From assembly GCA_027382625.1 (NCBI GenBank), contig JAJKFJ010021078.1, forward strand, positions 1 through 64,000: a stretch of 64,000 nucleotides of DNA, in the 5' to 3' direction. The notes under the pieces are model-generated. The model was not told where the DNA came from. It ran no database searches and was given only the letters and a program-made list of their open reading frames with translations. The stretch is from Tetmemena sp. SeJ-2015. Taxonomy: Eukaryota; Ciliophora; Spirotrichea; Sporadotrichida; Oxytrichidae. Made by a program: the position numbers and the translations under genes. This document shows positions 1-10,581 of this stretch, in pieces. Position 1 is the first letter of the stretch. Each line of letters starts with the position of its first letter.

Positions 1-400
1 TACCCCCTTCGATTCCTATTTCCCCCTACCTTTTTATGGGGCCACCCCCTCAATCGGGAAACCCTTTGGGTTTTCCAAAAGGGGGAAAGGGATCGGATCA
101 AAAATCCCTACATTTGTGCACAATTGGAGGGGGCTAGCGCGCAGGAAGACCAGAGGTCAGGCAGGTCGCTACATGTCCAGGAAGTAAGTATACAAGTTCA
201 AACTAATTACGCAAACCAATAAATACAAACTTTTTCCCAATTCCCCCTCGCGGGTTCGGGGGCCCCCTTTCAGCATGTCTTCGAAGAATCAAAAAGCAAT
301 GTCGCTATGAACTCTTGGCTGCCACTCAAAGTAGTCATGGAGACTTGGGACTAAGCTTTCCTTCTTGCCTCGCTCAGGGGACAACTCTAGGTGAGGTTGG
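1..400. other. GC-rich homopolymer-laden segment
   Basis: This stretch is much richer in G and C than the rest of the window. It contains repeated runs of 4-6 C or G and short self-complementary patches such as the one near 255-270. No reading frame here resembles a protein. It may be a low-quality contig end, a chimeric join, or a real germline-limited repeat; the sequence alone does not decide. Confidence 0.5.
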
Positions 401-780
401 CAGCACTTGATGGTAGGGTTCACCTCCAGCGATCTTGAAGAATTCTTCCATTGCCCAGCTGAATATTTAAATTATAACCAATTATCCTTAACCCCGATTA
501 ACCATTCATATTCATCCTATAATCATTTTTCAAAACCAGAACTTATCTTACTAGTTAAGAATCACGATATACCATCCTATGTAAAAATGATTTTAGATTT
601 TCTTTTTAGTTAGATCTTTGCAGTATTTTAATCTATTTATTCTTGAAGACCTCTTATATCCCTATAAAAAAAATATAGCAAAGATCTAATTGAAAAAAAA
701 ACTCTTAGAACTTTGGTGAAGTATAAATATAAAAATACTAAATACCTTACTTCTTAGCCGAAATTAAGGGTAAAATAGGT
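401..780. other. Ambiguous coding-like stretch
   Basis: With TAA/TAG read as Gln, both strands are open over roughly 407-615. The plus frame begins MMVGFTSSDLEEFF and the minus frame ends NGRILQDRWR before a TGA. Neither matches a family I recognise, and there is no pointer or splice signal to choose between them. The rest is AT-rich. Confidence 0.25.
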
Positions 781-782
781 AT

Positions 783-1380
783 ATTTTTTAATTAAAAATA
801 TTGGCTTTGTGAATTTCATCTTGTTGAGAGGAGAAGATAAGCCCAGAAAGTTGAGTGGGTCTTTGGGTGTTAATGGTTGCAAAAGAGATGAAATAGTTGG
901 ATCAGTTTGTAAAAGATCTTCTAAATTGCCTTGTTCAATTTTCTCATTAAAAATATATTATAAGCTGTGTCTTCTTTTTACTTTTGATTTCCCCAAATAC
1001 TATTATAGATTTTAAAAAAGCTCAAGTGATCCATCTTAACCTCATCTATCTCACTGCTTACATACCCCAGCAATCTAAATTATTAAAAATATACCATTTT
1101 TTTACATTTTAAATCATTTTAGCTTTAAGAATTACAATATATTTACAAGAGAGAACAAAAATTAATAATTATAATTTTAGATATAAAACAAAATATATTA
1201 AAAAAGATATTTGAATGCCTAAAGTGAAATAAATTTTTAAATATTTAGCATGTCGTACTAGGAAGCTAATTTGAATTTGAGTTCTTGATCTTCCTTAAAA
1301 TACTAGTCTATTATTTTACCAGTGTCTAGCTTCTCAATACTCTGATCAAAGATTCCTTCTTTATTTTGCTCTTCTTGCCT
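783..1380 (-). CDS. Unidentified protein, C-terminal segments
   Basis: This is a fragmentary minus-strand coding region in code 6. Three blocks read as protein: an upstream block near 1250-1380 (RQEEQNKEGIFDQSIEKL and onward), a middle block near 960-1070 (LLGYVSSEIDEVKMDHLSFF and onward), and a downstream block near 795-945 containing NLEDLLQTDPTISSLLQPL. The middle and downstream blocks join in frame by removing an 11-bp insert at 946-960. The upstream and middle blocks are separated by about 170 bp of AT-rich sequence whose exact boundaries I could not fix. No start codon is visible upstream, and the C-terminus after MKFTKP is uncertain. I do not recognise a family; acidic and amphipathic stretches suggest a helical protein. 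Confidence 0.4.
946..960 (-). other. IES, 11 bp, pointer ATTA
   Basis: Direct repeat ATTA at 946-949 and 957-960. Removing 11 bp restores the minus-strand frame from KEDTAYN into EKIEQGNLEDLL. There are no GT...AG ends, so this is an eliminated sequence and not an intron. It is among the shortest in the window. Confidence 0.6.
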
Positions 1381-1674
1381 AAATATATTTAAAGATATTT
1401 TAATTATAATCAAATATAATAAGGGAATTAGTTAAATAATTTTTTCTCAATATTTCTTATTATGGAAATGCATCATATGAATATGAATATGAACTTTTGA
1501 GCATAAAAAAAGAATAATCATATTCCAATCTCAAACAATAGAGAACAAGATTATACAGCTCATAATCAAATTGCATCATAAATAATTCTAGTAAATAAAA
1601 ATATATCATTTTAACTTATTTAACTTGCTTGTTTATTAAGTATTAAGTGAAAATTTAACTAAAGCGAGAAAGCA

Positions 1675-2242
1675 TTATAGGGAAGATACGAATGGATGAT
1701 AGAGGGTAAGAACAAGAAGAAGGCGACTGTAAGCTCAAGCTTAAAAAGTGATTAGTAATGCTTTTAAAAATTTAAATTTAAATTTAAAAACAAAAATTTA
1801 ATTGGTCGATAACCCCTTCAATTTTGTAAAACCATTTAAATGGGAAATTTTTGATCTCACCTACCCTTAGCACATTCTCTCCCCACTTCCCCCCTTTCCA
1901 CTCTTAGTTTCCCTCTTTCGCACATTAATTTTAAAAGAGAGCTTTTGAAAATTTGAAGATTTAGGGTTTTCCGAAAAATTTGAAATACCCGAGAGAGAAT
2001 GGTGAGAGAGGTAGTAGTGGGGGAGGAACGAGCAGCTAGAGTGAGGAAGAGTGGGGAGAGAATGTGCTAAGCTAGCTGAGATCAATTCTGATAAGTAGAT
2101 TTACACTCTGAAGGAGGTCATCGACCATATTATGTATAATTTATTAATTATTAAAAACATTACTAATCACTTTTTAAGCTTGAGTTTACAGTCGCCTTCT
2201 TCTTGTTCTTACTCTCGATCTTCCATTCGTATCTCCCTATAA
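1675..2242. repeat. 568-bp imperfect palindrome (MITE-like)
   Basis: Long inverted repeat. The left terminus TTATAGGGAAGATACG at 1675 is mirrored by CGTATCTCCCTATAA ending at 2242. The outer ~88 bp arms (about 1675-1762 and 2158-2242) match closely and contain the shared core AAGAAGAAGGCGACTGTAA. Inner parts also pair: CTTAGCACATTCTCTCCCCA near 1867 is mirrored near 2050-2070. TA flanks both ends, compatible with a Tc1/mariner-type TA target duplication, but this is inference. No transposase frame is present, so it is likely a non-autonomous element or germline-limited DNA. Confidence 0.75.
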
Positions 2243-2582
2243 GAAAATAATTTAATTATTAAAATGTATTAATTTATGGATTAGGAATATAAAAATTGTA
2301 CCTGACTTTTTGCAAATATGCATTAATTTTATCTTGTTTGAGTTAATTGTTCTTATCTGACTATATTTGTTGAGCTTGATCAAAATCATCATCCGCAGAC
2401 TTATAAAATATTGGCTAAACTATTTTAAGATTATTTCAATTTGTTTATATGCGCATTAGATAATTCTCATTTTGTGAGAATTCAATTTTTAAAAAAATTT
2501 AAAATTAAAAAACAAAATATCTTAAAAAAAAGAATGTTGGAATAAGTATTTGTCTTGAAAATTTATTAAAGAACTTAATTAA
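2243..2582. other. AT-rich, nothing recognised
   Basis: Gene-free AT-rich sequence between the palindrome and the next coding-like block. No conserved frame, repeat or hairpin stood out. Confidence 0.5.
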
Positions 2583-3060
2583 ATGTTTTTAAATTTCCTT
2601 GGTTCGTTGATTAAATTTGTTAATAAATTAGAAGAAGGAATGGATTTTAAGTCTTATCTATCATTGTATTGTGAAAATGAAGAGTCTTCGAACTCTTGCA
2701 TGAACCCTCTCACCGCATAAAAGGCATTGTAGTCCACGAATAGTTAATTCCTTAGTCTAACAATTGGGTCGAGAGGGTCATAAACTTACTATCTCATCAC
2801 TCCAAATGCTTATTACATATCGGCTGGACATTATTAGGTGAAGTCTTAAGAAAGGAGATATCTAGAAAGTATCCATTTCTTTTTCAAAAATGGATAGAAG
2901 GAGTAGTTTTAAGTTTACTCAGAAAGATCAGCAAACTAATTTATATCAATTATTAAAGCGAAGGTATAAAATATTAATTAAACTGTTTTCCTTCATATAA
3001 AATAGCAGAATTCGCAGCCATCTCTTCTTCGTTAAATTTAAGCTAGTTATTCATAATTAA
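2583..3060. other. Coding-like block, strand undecided
   Basis: Both strands are open in code 6. The minus-strand reading over about 2640-2820 contains DPLDPIVRLRNQLFVDYNAF, followed by VRGFMQEFEDSSF. It has a natural mix of Gly, Ala, Val and Asp and looks the better candidate. The plus-strand reading from an ATG at 2583 (MFLNFLGSLIKFVNKLEEG and onward) runs to about 3060 but is rich in Ser, Gln and aromatic residues. It is probably an isolated MDS of a gene whose other segments lie elsewhere. No family recognised. Confidence 0.35.
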
Positions 3061-3403
3061 AATAATATAATAAATAATTAATTTACATAATAAACTTTAA
3101 GCAGGAATATTTTATTAATGGCATCTTTTATTTCTAAAAAAAAACTTATTCTTAAATTATATAGTTAATAAGTAAGTAGTTTAAATACAAATATTCTTGA
3201 TAAAATATCTAAGAGAAAAAATTTTCTTTCATAAGATAAATAAAAAATATTGCAGGATTGTAAAATTGTTCATAAAATATAGTCTTAAAAAAATATTTTT
3301 TGAAATGAATTCATAAATAAATTCTGTAAATTAAGATGACAATAAAATTAAAATGCCAGTCTCTTATTTTTAATTATAATTTAAGTAATTTTTATAAAAT
3401 GAT
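3061..3403. other. AT-rich spacer, nothing recognised
   Basis: About 340 bp of very AT-rich sequence with no convincing reading frame, between the block above and the stop of the minus-strand gene to the right. Confidence 0.5.
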
Positions 3404-5016
3404 TCAAAGAATGGAAGAATTTTTCGCAAATTGTGTTTAAGTTGATAATTCTGGAGAATACTAAATAGAAATCTGGTTTAAGACCTTCAATTTGAGAAAC
3501 AATGTCAAATTACTAAAAATTTAAAGTCTTTTAGAAGTGGATTCTAAATAACTTTAAGGAAGGAATCTAATGACTCTCTGTATTTTACAATTGTGTCTAT
3601 GAGCATATTTTGTTCATCGTAGCCTCTATCGATCTTAGTAGTATCTTTTGGTTTGAATTCTTCCAAGGCTTGATACATAAAATAAATTCATTAACTCCTT
3701 CACTACTAGTTTTTCGTAGTGAGCATCATATTATTCTATAAGCTCTTACTGAATGATTCCTATAATTGAAGCAAGGCTCTTAGGGTTTAAGTATTCAAGC
3801 TCTACTTAATGCTATAGGAAGTTCACTATTTTAAATAAAGAGAGGGATGAAGTTGGCAAACTGTTTATAAACTTTTCATTAAGTGGGCTCTTGGATGCTT
3901 TTTATTGATTGAGTTTGCTAATTGTGACTTTATGTTCATTGTAAGCCTCTATAAAAATATCAACCACGCTGTTGTAGAAGAATTATTTCTACTGTGGATT
4001 CAGCAAATACTCTAATCTTAGTGGGAATGAATAAGACAAGTTGTTCGATTCTTTCAAGAAACAATTTCTTTCTTGAAGAATAATTTCTTGAGGCCAACCA
4101 TCATTAGCTTGTCTACAGTTTCCCTCTTGATTTCATCCAACGCAAAAATATCCTAGCCTTTTCTTAAATACTGCTCTCTAGCATGAAATTCAAGAATAGA
4201 GATAGCCTGAGAGTTAGAATTTTTATTTTATGCGATGACTTTCTCAAGATTGGAAGTAGTTGTTATAAATAAAAACATTATCTTCAAAAATTTACCTGAG
4301 AAGATCACCTCTTGTAGATGGCTCTCTAACTAGTTTGACTTCTTTATCTTTCTTTACTTTATCGATGAAAGATTTCAAAAGCCCTCTTCTCAATATCATC
4401 TTGTTGAAAGTCTAATGGCATTAGATTGGTTAAGAGTTGTACTCAGGATACTTCAAAATTGAAAGTAGTGAACTGCTGCTGAGCTTCTTCTCTTCCATTT
4501 GATGCTCAGCAAACTTGTTTTCTAAGTCTGAATAATCAAACTATAGCAAAGATTTCAGCTTAGAGTCAGAATTTATTGCCACTTAATTGTGCATAAACAT
4601 AGTTAACTGATCAATTGTGAAATTGTTTAGGAGCTCATTCAAAACAAATGTTTAAGTTAATATTATTCGCAAGGGAGTCTATGTATTTGAAGAAAAAGTC
4701 AAGTTTCTAGATTCCCTCCATGTAGTCACTCTTCTTCTCGAAGCTTCCTCAATTAAATTTATTGATTTCCAACTAGATAGGGCTCTGCCATTTTCGATTC
4801 TGTTTGCTTTGGAGGAATGGAGAGGATTTTAATTTGAGTGTCTTAAATCTTTTCAAATACTTCAACTTACAGAAGGAGCTTTTCTCTAATCTTCTCTATG
4901 TGCTCATACTCCTCATCTCTGTGAGGAATATTTTCATTTAAGTAGGGCTCAAAATAGTACTTGTTAAAGTTTTTAAAAATATAGAATGCATGATCATTGA
5001 ATAAAAGAGAGAACAT
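3404..5016 (-). CDS. Unidentified helical protein
   Basis: Minus-strand gene of roughly 500 codons. The start is taken as the ATG at 5016 (MFSLLFNDHAFYIFKNFNKY), only 28 bp after the stop of the COMM-domain gene; the stop is TGA at 3404. Two inserts with pointers (GGAA and GAAT) are removed cleanly. A GTAAAT...TTGAG stretch near 4240-4290 is a probable intron. Blocks such as LKSLLQFDYSDLENKFAEHQ, VQLLTNLMPLDFQQDDIEKR and FLERIEQLVLFIPTKIRVFA suggest an all-helical protein, perhaps a tethering or scaffold subunit, but that is only an impression. At least two further frame changes (near 4440 and 4330) have no pointer and may be indel errors. No catalytic motif is visible. Confidence 0.5.
4637..4668 (-). 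other. IES, 28 bp, pointer ATTC/GAAT
   Basis: Direct repeats ATTC at 4637-4640 and 4665-4668. Removal joins YIDSLAN to ELLNNFTIDQL in frame, whereas reading through meets TGA. Confidence 0.65.
4745..4770 (-). other. IES, 22 bp, pointer TTCC/GGAA
   Basis: Direct repeats TTCC at 4745-4748 and 4767-4770. Removal joins MAEPYLVG to SFEKKSDYMEG in frame. Confidence 0.65.
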
Positions 5017-5043
5017 TATTTGATAAATCGTGAAGAATAGTTT

Positions 5044-5776
5044 TCAAGAAACAACTTCCATCAAGCTGTGTGCTCTCTTGAGCTCATGGAAAAACTAATA
5101 AAACTATTCGAGTGTAAGCTCAGTGTAAACAGCCTCTCTTTGATTTCTTTCATTTATGATGTCTAACTTCAGGTGGATGAAGCATTTTCCGTTATTCATA
5201 ATCATACTATCAGCAGTCGTAACTACAAAAAGTATTGGGTTAAGTAATTTATCTTCAAAACCATTTTGAATTTTATAAATGTTGTGCTTACTTGCAAATT
5301 TAAAGTCCATGTTGATAAGTTATGAGTAGTGGACTTTCTTCAAGAGACTAGTGTAGAGTTGATTTCCCTTATTTGCGATTATTTAGTCTAAGATATCAAC
5401 GATACTTGATTGAGCTACCTGGGCAATTCCTGATTCTCTGCTGCAAATCAATTATTATATCTCGTGTCTCTTCTTTCCTTCAACTATGCTCACTAAGTAA
5501 CAAACGAGTTAATTCCACTCTGAAACTAAACTTTCTTAAGCCGAGTTTCTTATCGGCTTATGAGAAGTCTATAATCAAAGAGTTTGAAAGAAGTATAGTA
5601 AAGTATTTGAAAGATATCTTGAGTAAATCGGCAAAGTAAGCTTCTAGATTTTTAATGCTCTATCTGTACTTCTGTCTGAGATTATCCAGGCTTTCACTTA
5701 TAGCTGCCTCTAACTATTCCTTATCATATCGTGAGTCTTCGTATATAGTCACAGGCCCTGCTAATATTTCATACAT
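5044..5776 (-). CDS. COMM-domain (COMMD-family) protein
   Basis: Minus-strand gene of about 220 codons from ATG at 5776 to TGA at 5044. The N-terminal half is helical (MYEILAGPVTIYEDSRYD and onward). The C-terminal 80 residues form a COMM-like domain: a MDFKFASKH strand, beta-strand LLNPILFVVTTADS, then the signature ELTLEQFYQFFHELKRAHSL at the very C-terminus, the usual place for the COMM domain. A 61-bp GT...AG intron at 5441-5501 separates the halves and restores the frame (ELTRF into RESGIAQVAQ). COMMD proteins form the Commander complex with CCDC22/CCDC93 and act in endosomal recycling. Length fits the family. The exact paralogue is not decided. The next gene begins 28 bp downstream on the same strand. 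Confidence 0.72.
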
Positions 5777-6148
5777 TAGCTTTATTTTATTTTATATACA
5801 ATAAAAATTGGAAGTTTTTTTATTATAATTAGCGAGCCATTATCAATTGATGAGAGTTGACTCAATTTATCTGAAATCTACAAGCAAAATAAACATGTGG
5901 GTTGATCGTACTTTCGCTAAATCAGACGATGCCATTATATCTAATTTATTTTATAATTTTATCATTGCACCTATCCTAGATACAATAATTAGATTGCAAT
6001 ACTTTGAGTTAGATTTTCTTATTGTTAAGTAAGATACATTGTAAAATCTCAAAAATTATTTTTTGGAATAATTATGATTTTATTGATATTTAAGTAGGTA
6101 AAGTTTGCGATGATATTGGTTTAAGTGAGAAATAATAATTGAGATTAA
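5777..6148. other. Intergenic; weak open frame only
   Basis: Spacer between two divergently transcribed genes. A plus-strand open stretch at 5847-6044 (MMRVDSIYLKSTSKINMWVD) is followed by hydrophobic AT-rich codons and has no family resemblance. I would expect promoters of both flanking genes here but see no specific motif. Confidence 0.4.
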
Positions 6149-7592
6149 ATGGCGAGTAAAGCAGCTCTTTTAGACAGAAGATTTACAAGATCCAGCCCTG
6201 CCCCCACATCCCCTTAATAAATAAGTTAAAGTAATTTTCAAACATCTTAGTAAACGAGTGATCACTTGTCTCTAACATCTAACTAAAATGCAAACTAGAG
6301 TTCTCAAGGCCTATTTAAAAATAAAATTCAAGTTTACCACTCCAACCCAAATAAAACACAAATCTCCACAATAACTTTGAATCCTTAACAATCGAACTTG
6401 AGAAAGATAGTTATACCAAAGTCATTCATCAATTTAGATCAAACCTTATGCACCTACCATAATTATCTAGTTTATAATTTGATAATGCTTAAGGGAATCA
6501 AGATCAAGCTAGTTTATCTCACGAAAATAAAGAAAATACGGATAAAAAAATAAATCCTTAAATGCATTCTAACGACTCCAATCAACAAATCAAAAGCTAG
6601 GGATCAATATATAAAATTCATATCAAAAAATAAAAACTTCTTAAAATTCTTAATTAGTTACCTCCAGAGATGCTTAAGAAACCTATTAAGGAGCATTATT
6701 TGCACATATTATATTATTAAAAGCTAAATCAGAGTGCTCAAGAGAAATGTCAACTAATGTGAACAAGAGCATTAGAATAGTAAATAAGAGATATATAATA
6801 GAAGACCATAACTCAAACGATGGTATGCAATAAATATATTTTACAATTGTTTACAATTACTGTTATATCTACTATAATTTTTATGCAACAAATGGAAAAT
6901 AAAGGATATATTTCAGTGTAGAAGTTTCACTACCCACCTTTGGATGATGACCAGGGTGGTCTTGAAAGCAAGTAAGCTAGTCCGCTGATGTTCTCTTCTA
7001 ATCTACAAGCTTGTAAAATTAATGACGAGCCCATAAATATTGAAGAAAGGAAGAATTTCTCATCTAAAATGAATCTCTGGAAAAGACAAACCTAAATAAC
7101 TAAATACAGTAAGCACTCTAGAGACCTCCAAAGCCATTGAGTGTCGAGAGTAGAGTACGAACAGAATCCTTTCCAAAAAATGTAATTTGCAAACAAGATG
7201 ATGCTTTCAAATTTAAATCAGAAGCACCAGTTGAGAAATCCTAAAATGAAGGTGAATCAAACTCTAGAATTAAAAGGGGATTTCTTTTAGATAATATGAG
7301 TGCTCTTCAGTCTGGAAGCCACTCCACCGCCAGATTAGCTCAGCTTATGAAACCTCCCCTTTCTACTCTGATAACACCAAATTCCTCTAATTTTCAAAAA
7401 TTCAAGTTTTAATCTGAAGCCAGTGAAAATAAATAACAAGGCTCAGAAAATTCCACAAGCTCAACAGTGAAGCAGCAAATCAAGATGTAAAAATATTTAT
7501 TTGAAAAAGCTAAAATAATCTAAAGCAATAAGGATTCTCATCAGCAAGAGGCAAGGCCATTTACTCCAAATTAATCCCCTAATTTAGATTGA
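6149..7592 (+). CDS. Unidentified Ser/Gln/Asn-rich protein
   Basis: Plus-strand gene of about 450 codons from ATG at 6149 (MASKAALLDRRFTRSSPAPT) to TGA at 7590. The N-terminal 80 residues are Ser/Gln/Thr-rich and look disordered. A short helical block follows (QKLLKILNQLPPEMLKKPIK), then a Lys/Ser/Gln-rich tail containing SGSHSTARLAQLMKPPLSTL. An IES with a 7-bp pointer at 6824-6888 splits the middle. Single-base frame changes near 6355, 6760 and 7137 have no pointers and probably reflect assembly indels. No known domain recognised; composition suggests a cytoskeletal or regulatory scaffold, which is inference only. Confidence 0.55.
6824..6888 (+). other. IES, 58 bp, pointer TATGCAA
   Basis: Exact 7-bp repeats TATGCAA at 6824-6830 and 6882-6888. 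Removal joins EDHNSNDGMQ to QMENKGYISVQKF in frame. The insert is AT-rich with no GT...AG ends. Confidence 0.75.
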
Positions 7593-7671
7593 ATTTAAAT
7601 TCAAATTTCTTAAATTTTTTGTATATGATCTCTGATTGAAGTTTTTAATTTTTGAGTAGAGAAAGTATGAT

Positions 7672-7890
7672 ATGAGTAGGAATATCTTTTTGGAGTCAAG
7701 TAGGTTTGATCCAGAGGAATCTGTAAGAGACAAGTATAACACAAGATTGAGTTCATCCCTACTTTAGAAAAGTCAATCCAATCTGTCTAATCGCTCATTC
7801 AACTCTCCAATTAAGGTGACTAAGGATATCTTTGACAGTGAAGCTATAAGAGACCAAATCAACAAGTCAATCAAGAAAATCAATCTTTGA
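7672..7890 (+). CDS. Small unidentified protein or 3' segment
   Basis: Continuous 72-codon frame from ATG at 7672 (MSRNIFLESSRFDPEESVRD) to TGA at 7888, with in-frame TAG read as Gln. It is Ser/Asn/Lys-rich, like the gene 80 bp upstream, and could be that gene's last MDS behind an AT-rich insert. Codon use (AGA for Arg, TCx for Ser) matches the neighbours. No domain recognised. Confidence 0.5.
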
Positions 7891-8114
7891 TTTCACATAA
7901 ATAACAATTAGCAATTTATTTCATTAAAATTATTCATTCACAATAACTATTATTCATAAAAAATCAAATGCAAATATTTTTTTACAATTTAGGAATTAGC
8001 TCTCTTTGCCGAATATCCTAACAAATAAATAGTTCATAAATAAAATAAATTTATGCATATTTTGTAGATCTAAAAATTATTATGTATATTTAGGAATAAA
8101 TTAAAATAGAGTGT
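7891..8114. other. AT-rich convergent intergenic region
   Basis: About 220 bp of AT-rich sequence between converging genes, with no recognised coding or structural feature. Confidence 0.5.
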
Positions 8115-10493
8115 TCAATTTTAAAGTGTTTGATTTACGTCTTAAATAAGATCTTTATTTGCTTAGTCAGTCATCCCTCCGTCAATTGATTTTTAGTTTC
8201 TTACAACATCGCATTATTTATTTAATATCTATATTTAAAGTAGTTTCAAAAATATTTGGTAAAAAGCAATTTTAAATAAACTTACTAAGCTCAGTTGATT
8301 TATTTTAAAACTCTTAACATTTATAATTAAAATTAATTATTGTTTGCGTTGTTCTAAGTGTTCTTTATAGATGAATAGTAGTTATTTTAAATTATAATAT
8401 AGTAGTTATTTCTGATTGCGTTAACGTTTTGAAATCTTAAGTCCATGATCTTCTGCTTTATTATTCATTACCTTGACTCTCTGATCCTTCTCCTGGATCT
8501 TGTCTATTAAGATTCTCTTGTAAGCACTCTGCACTCTCCTTTGCCTTCTGAGGTTTTATTCTTAGTCTTGCTTCTTTATAACCTTCATCTCTCTCTTTTA
8601 GTTTCCATACTCGTCTATCGCTTCCTTTATCCCTTGTGCTTTACTCAGTCTTTCTTAGAACTTTTTCTCAGAAATAAAATATTTAAATCCATTAATTTTC
8701 TCTAGATTGTTGATCTTTGAGTCTAGCTACTGCCTCAAGGAGTCAAGTCTAGCCTGTTTCTACTCTTATTTTTAGTGTTTAAGTTCATCTTAGTGCAACT
8801 TTTGGTCCTGCTGAATCTCTTGTCGTTTTTTATAAAACTTATTCTTCTAGTTGTTCTTCTCCACATAACCTCTCAGTGCGTGGTATTCAAATTCTTAGAC
8901 TTATTGATGCTTATTCTGCTATTTCTAGTTTATCTCTTCATTATGAATCTGTTATATTTATATTATAATTCATTTTATTGTGTTATCTTTCGATTGCGCT
9001 CTAGAGTCGTTGGTGTTTATGCTAATCTGCCCTGTAAAGCTTAATCTCCAAGTCGTGAAGAGCCTTCTGCACTCTTTCATTTTCTTCTTCCTAGCTCACA
9101 TAATGGTAGTAAGACTCACTTGCATTTTGAGACAACTACCGAACTCTATTCGACTTCTACCGAAAGCTCTAGTCAAATTCAGACTGAAGATACTTTGAAT
9201 TTTAAGTTCCATTCAACTAAAACTCAGACATAAAATTACTGACTCTATAAATTATTGTTGTATGATTGAGATACTTGGAGTTAAACATATCTTGCTCATG
9301 CTTCTTTTTGTTTTCTATGGAGGTTTTTAGCCTTACAAACAAGTCTAATATTAAACCTATTCTTTAAATCATACAATATATTAGCTTGTATATAGTTTTA
9401 ATAGAATGTGTGTGAAATATATTAGTCTTCTTCTTTCTTTTTTTGAAAGGCTTCGAATTCAACAGTCATCAACTCCCTCTTCTTTTGGATTCCCTGGAAT
9501 TTAGTATCCTTCATCTCTTTGAGTGCTTAAATATGAGTAATTAATTGCTTTGATCTCTTCTATGCGTAGTTCCCTCTTCTTGTATTTGTTCTTATCACTC
9601 TTTGCTTCCTTATCGAGCTTGTGCTTCACATAAACTTAATGATCCAAAGTCAATTTGTCCTTGTTCTCCATTACTCTCTGCCAACGCAGCTTACTTCTTT
9701 CCGCCTTTTACTGCTGGTAACTTAAATTCAACTGATCATTCAACAGTCCAGACATCCCTGTGTCTCCAAAGTCTTTATTCAGCCCTCCCACCTAACTTAT
9801 CAATATTCAAACAAATTAATTCATCACTATTCTATATCTATTGCATTAAAATTGCAGCATCTGGCCTCATAGATTACTAAATAAGTAAAGAAAGCTAGAG
9901 ATTTCTTACAGATCGATACTTGTTGAGGCCTATTCTGCTCTTTTAACTCTGAGTGGCAGTTTTAACTATTCTCTCCTCATTAGTCATAGCTAGTGAACTG
10001 TGCAACTATTTACTCACAATATATATCTTACTTAAATGAAGATGCCATGTTGCTCCTTATTCTAAGGGATTTGCCCTGATACATTTCATGCAGTAGTTTT
10101 TAAATCTAGGATAGTTTAAGCAACCTCTTCTGCTCATAGTGTTGAAATTTCATGTTCTAAATCTCCTAAGACTAGCCGTGTTATGCAAAGCTCTCAAATG
10201 GTCTTATAAAATTGTAAAGTACAAAGATAAACTACCTCATCATTCAATTAATTCAATTTATATTTTTAATTGATAATTATTCTAATTTAAATTAGCTCTC
10301 TCTAGTCTATGTTTAGAATAGAGCAGGCCTATAGAGCGTCCTCAGTGAGTTTATTCTCAGACTGATAGATCTTGTTCATATTTATCCTCAAGCTTTGAGC
10401 CATGGCTTGAACTTAGAGTGACTTCCCTGGGCCTAAAATAATAGTTAGCTAAATGGAGGAAGTAACATTACTTGTTGTAAAACTTGAATTCAT
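8115..10493 (-). CDS. Coiled-coil protein
   Basis: Minus-strand gene of about 650 codons. It starts MNSSFTTSNVTSS at 10493 and stops at TGA 8115 after a C-terminal stretch containing SIDGGMTDQANKDLIQDVN. Most of the product is charged heptad-like coiled coil (e.g. QQQKAERSKLRWQRVMENK, KLDKEAKSDKNKYKKRELR, KKREMKVIKKQDQEQ). Near 9977-9987 the frame shifts: one frame ends YDQ-TGA while an overlapping ATG starts MTNEERIVKTATQ. I treat both as one gene with an indel or eliminated junction; two overlapping genes are the alternative. A 33-bp GT...AG intron fits near 9867-9900, and an IES with a 13-bp pointer lies near the C-terminus. The architecture resembles ciliary or basal-body coiled-coil proteins; no specific family is assigned. 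Confidence 0.6.
8375..8411 (-). other. IES, 24 bp, 13-bp pointer
   Basis: Exact direct repeat ATAGTAGTTATTT at 8375-8387 and 8399-8411, leaving an 11-bp unique middle. Removing 24 bp joins the minus-strand ISKRQRNQK to QLLFIYKEHLEQRK in frame. The insert lacks splice signals and a multiple of 3 is removed, so it could in principle be read through as coding. Confidence 0.6.
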
Positions 10494-10581
10494 TTTGATT
10501 GAAGTATATATCAAAATATAATTTAATTCCATTTTCTCAAATTTTGATGCAACTTACTTTGATATTAAACTATTTAATGGG

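Noticed and set aside
1867..2085. 72-residue open frame inside the palindrome
   Set aside because: It lies wholly within the inverted repeat and its mirror arm carries the same bases; no family resemblance.
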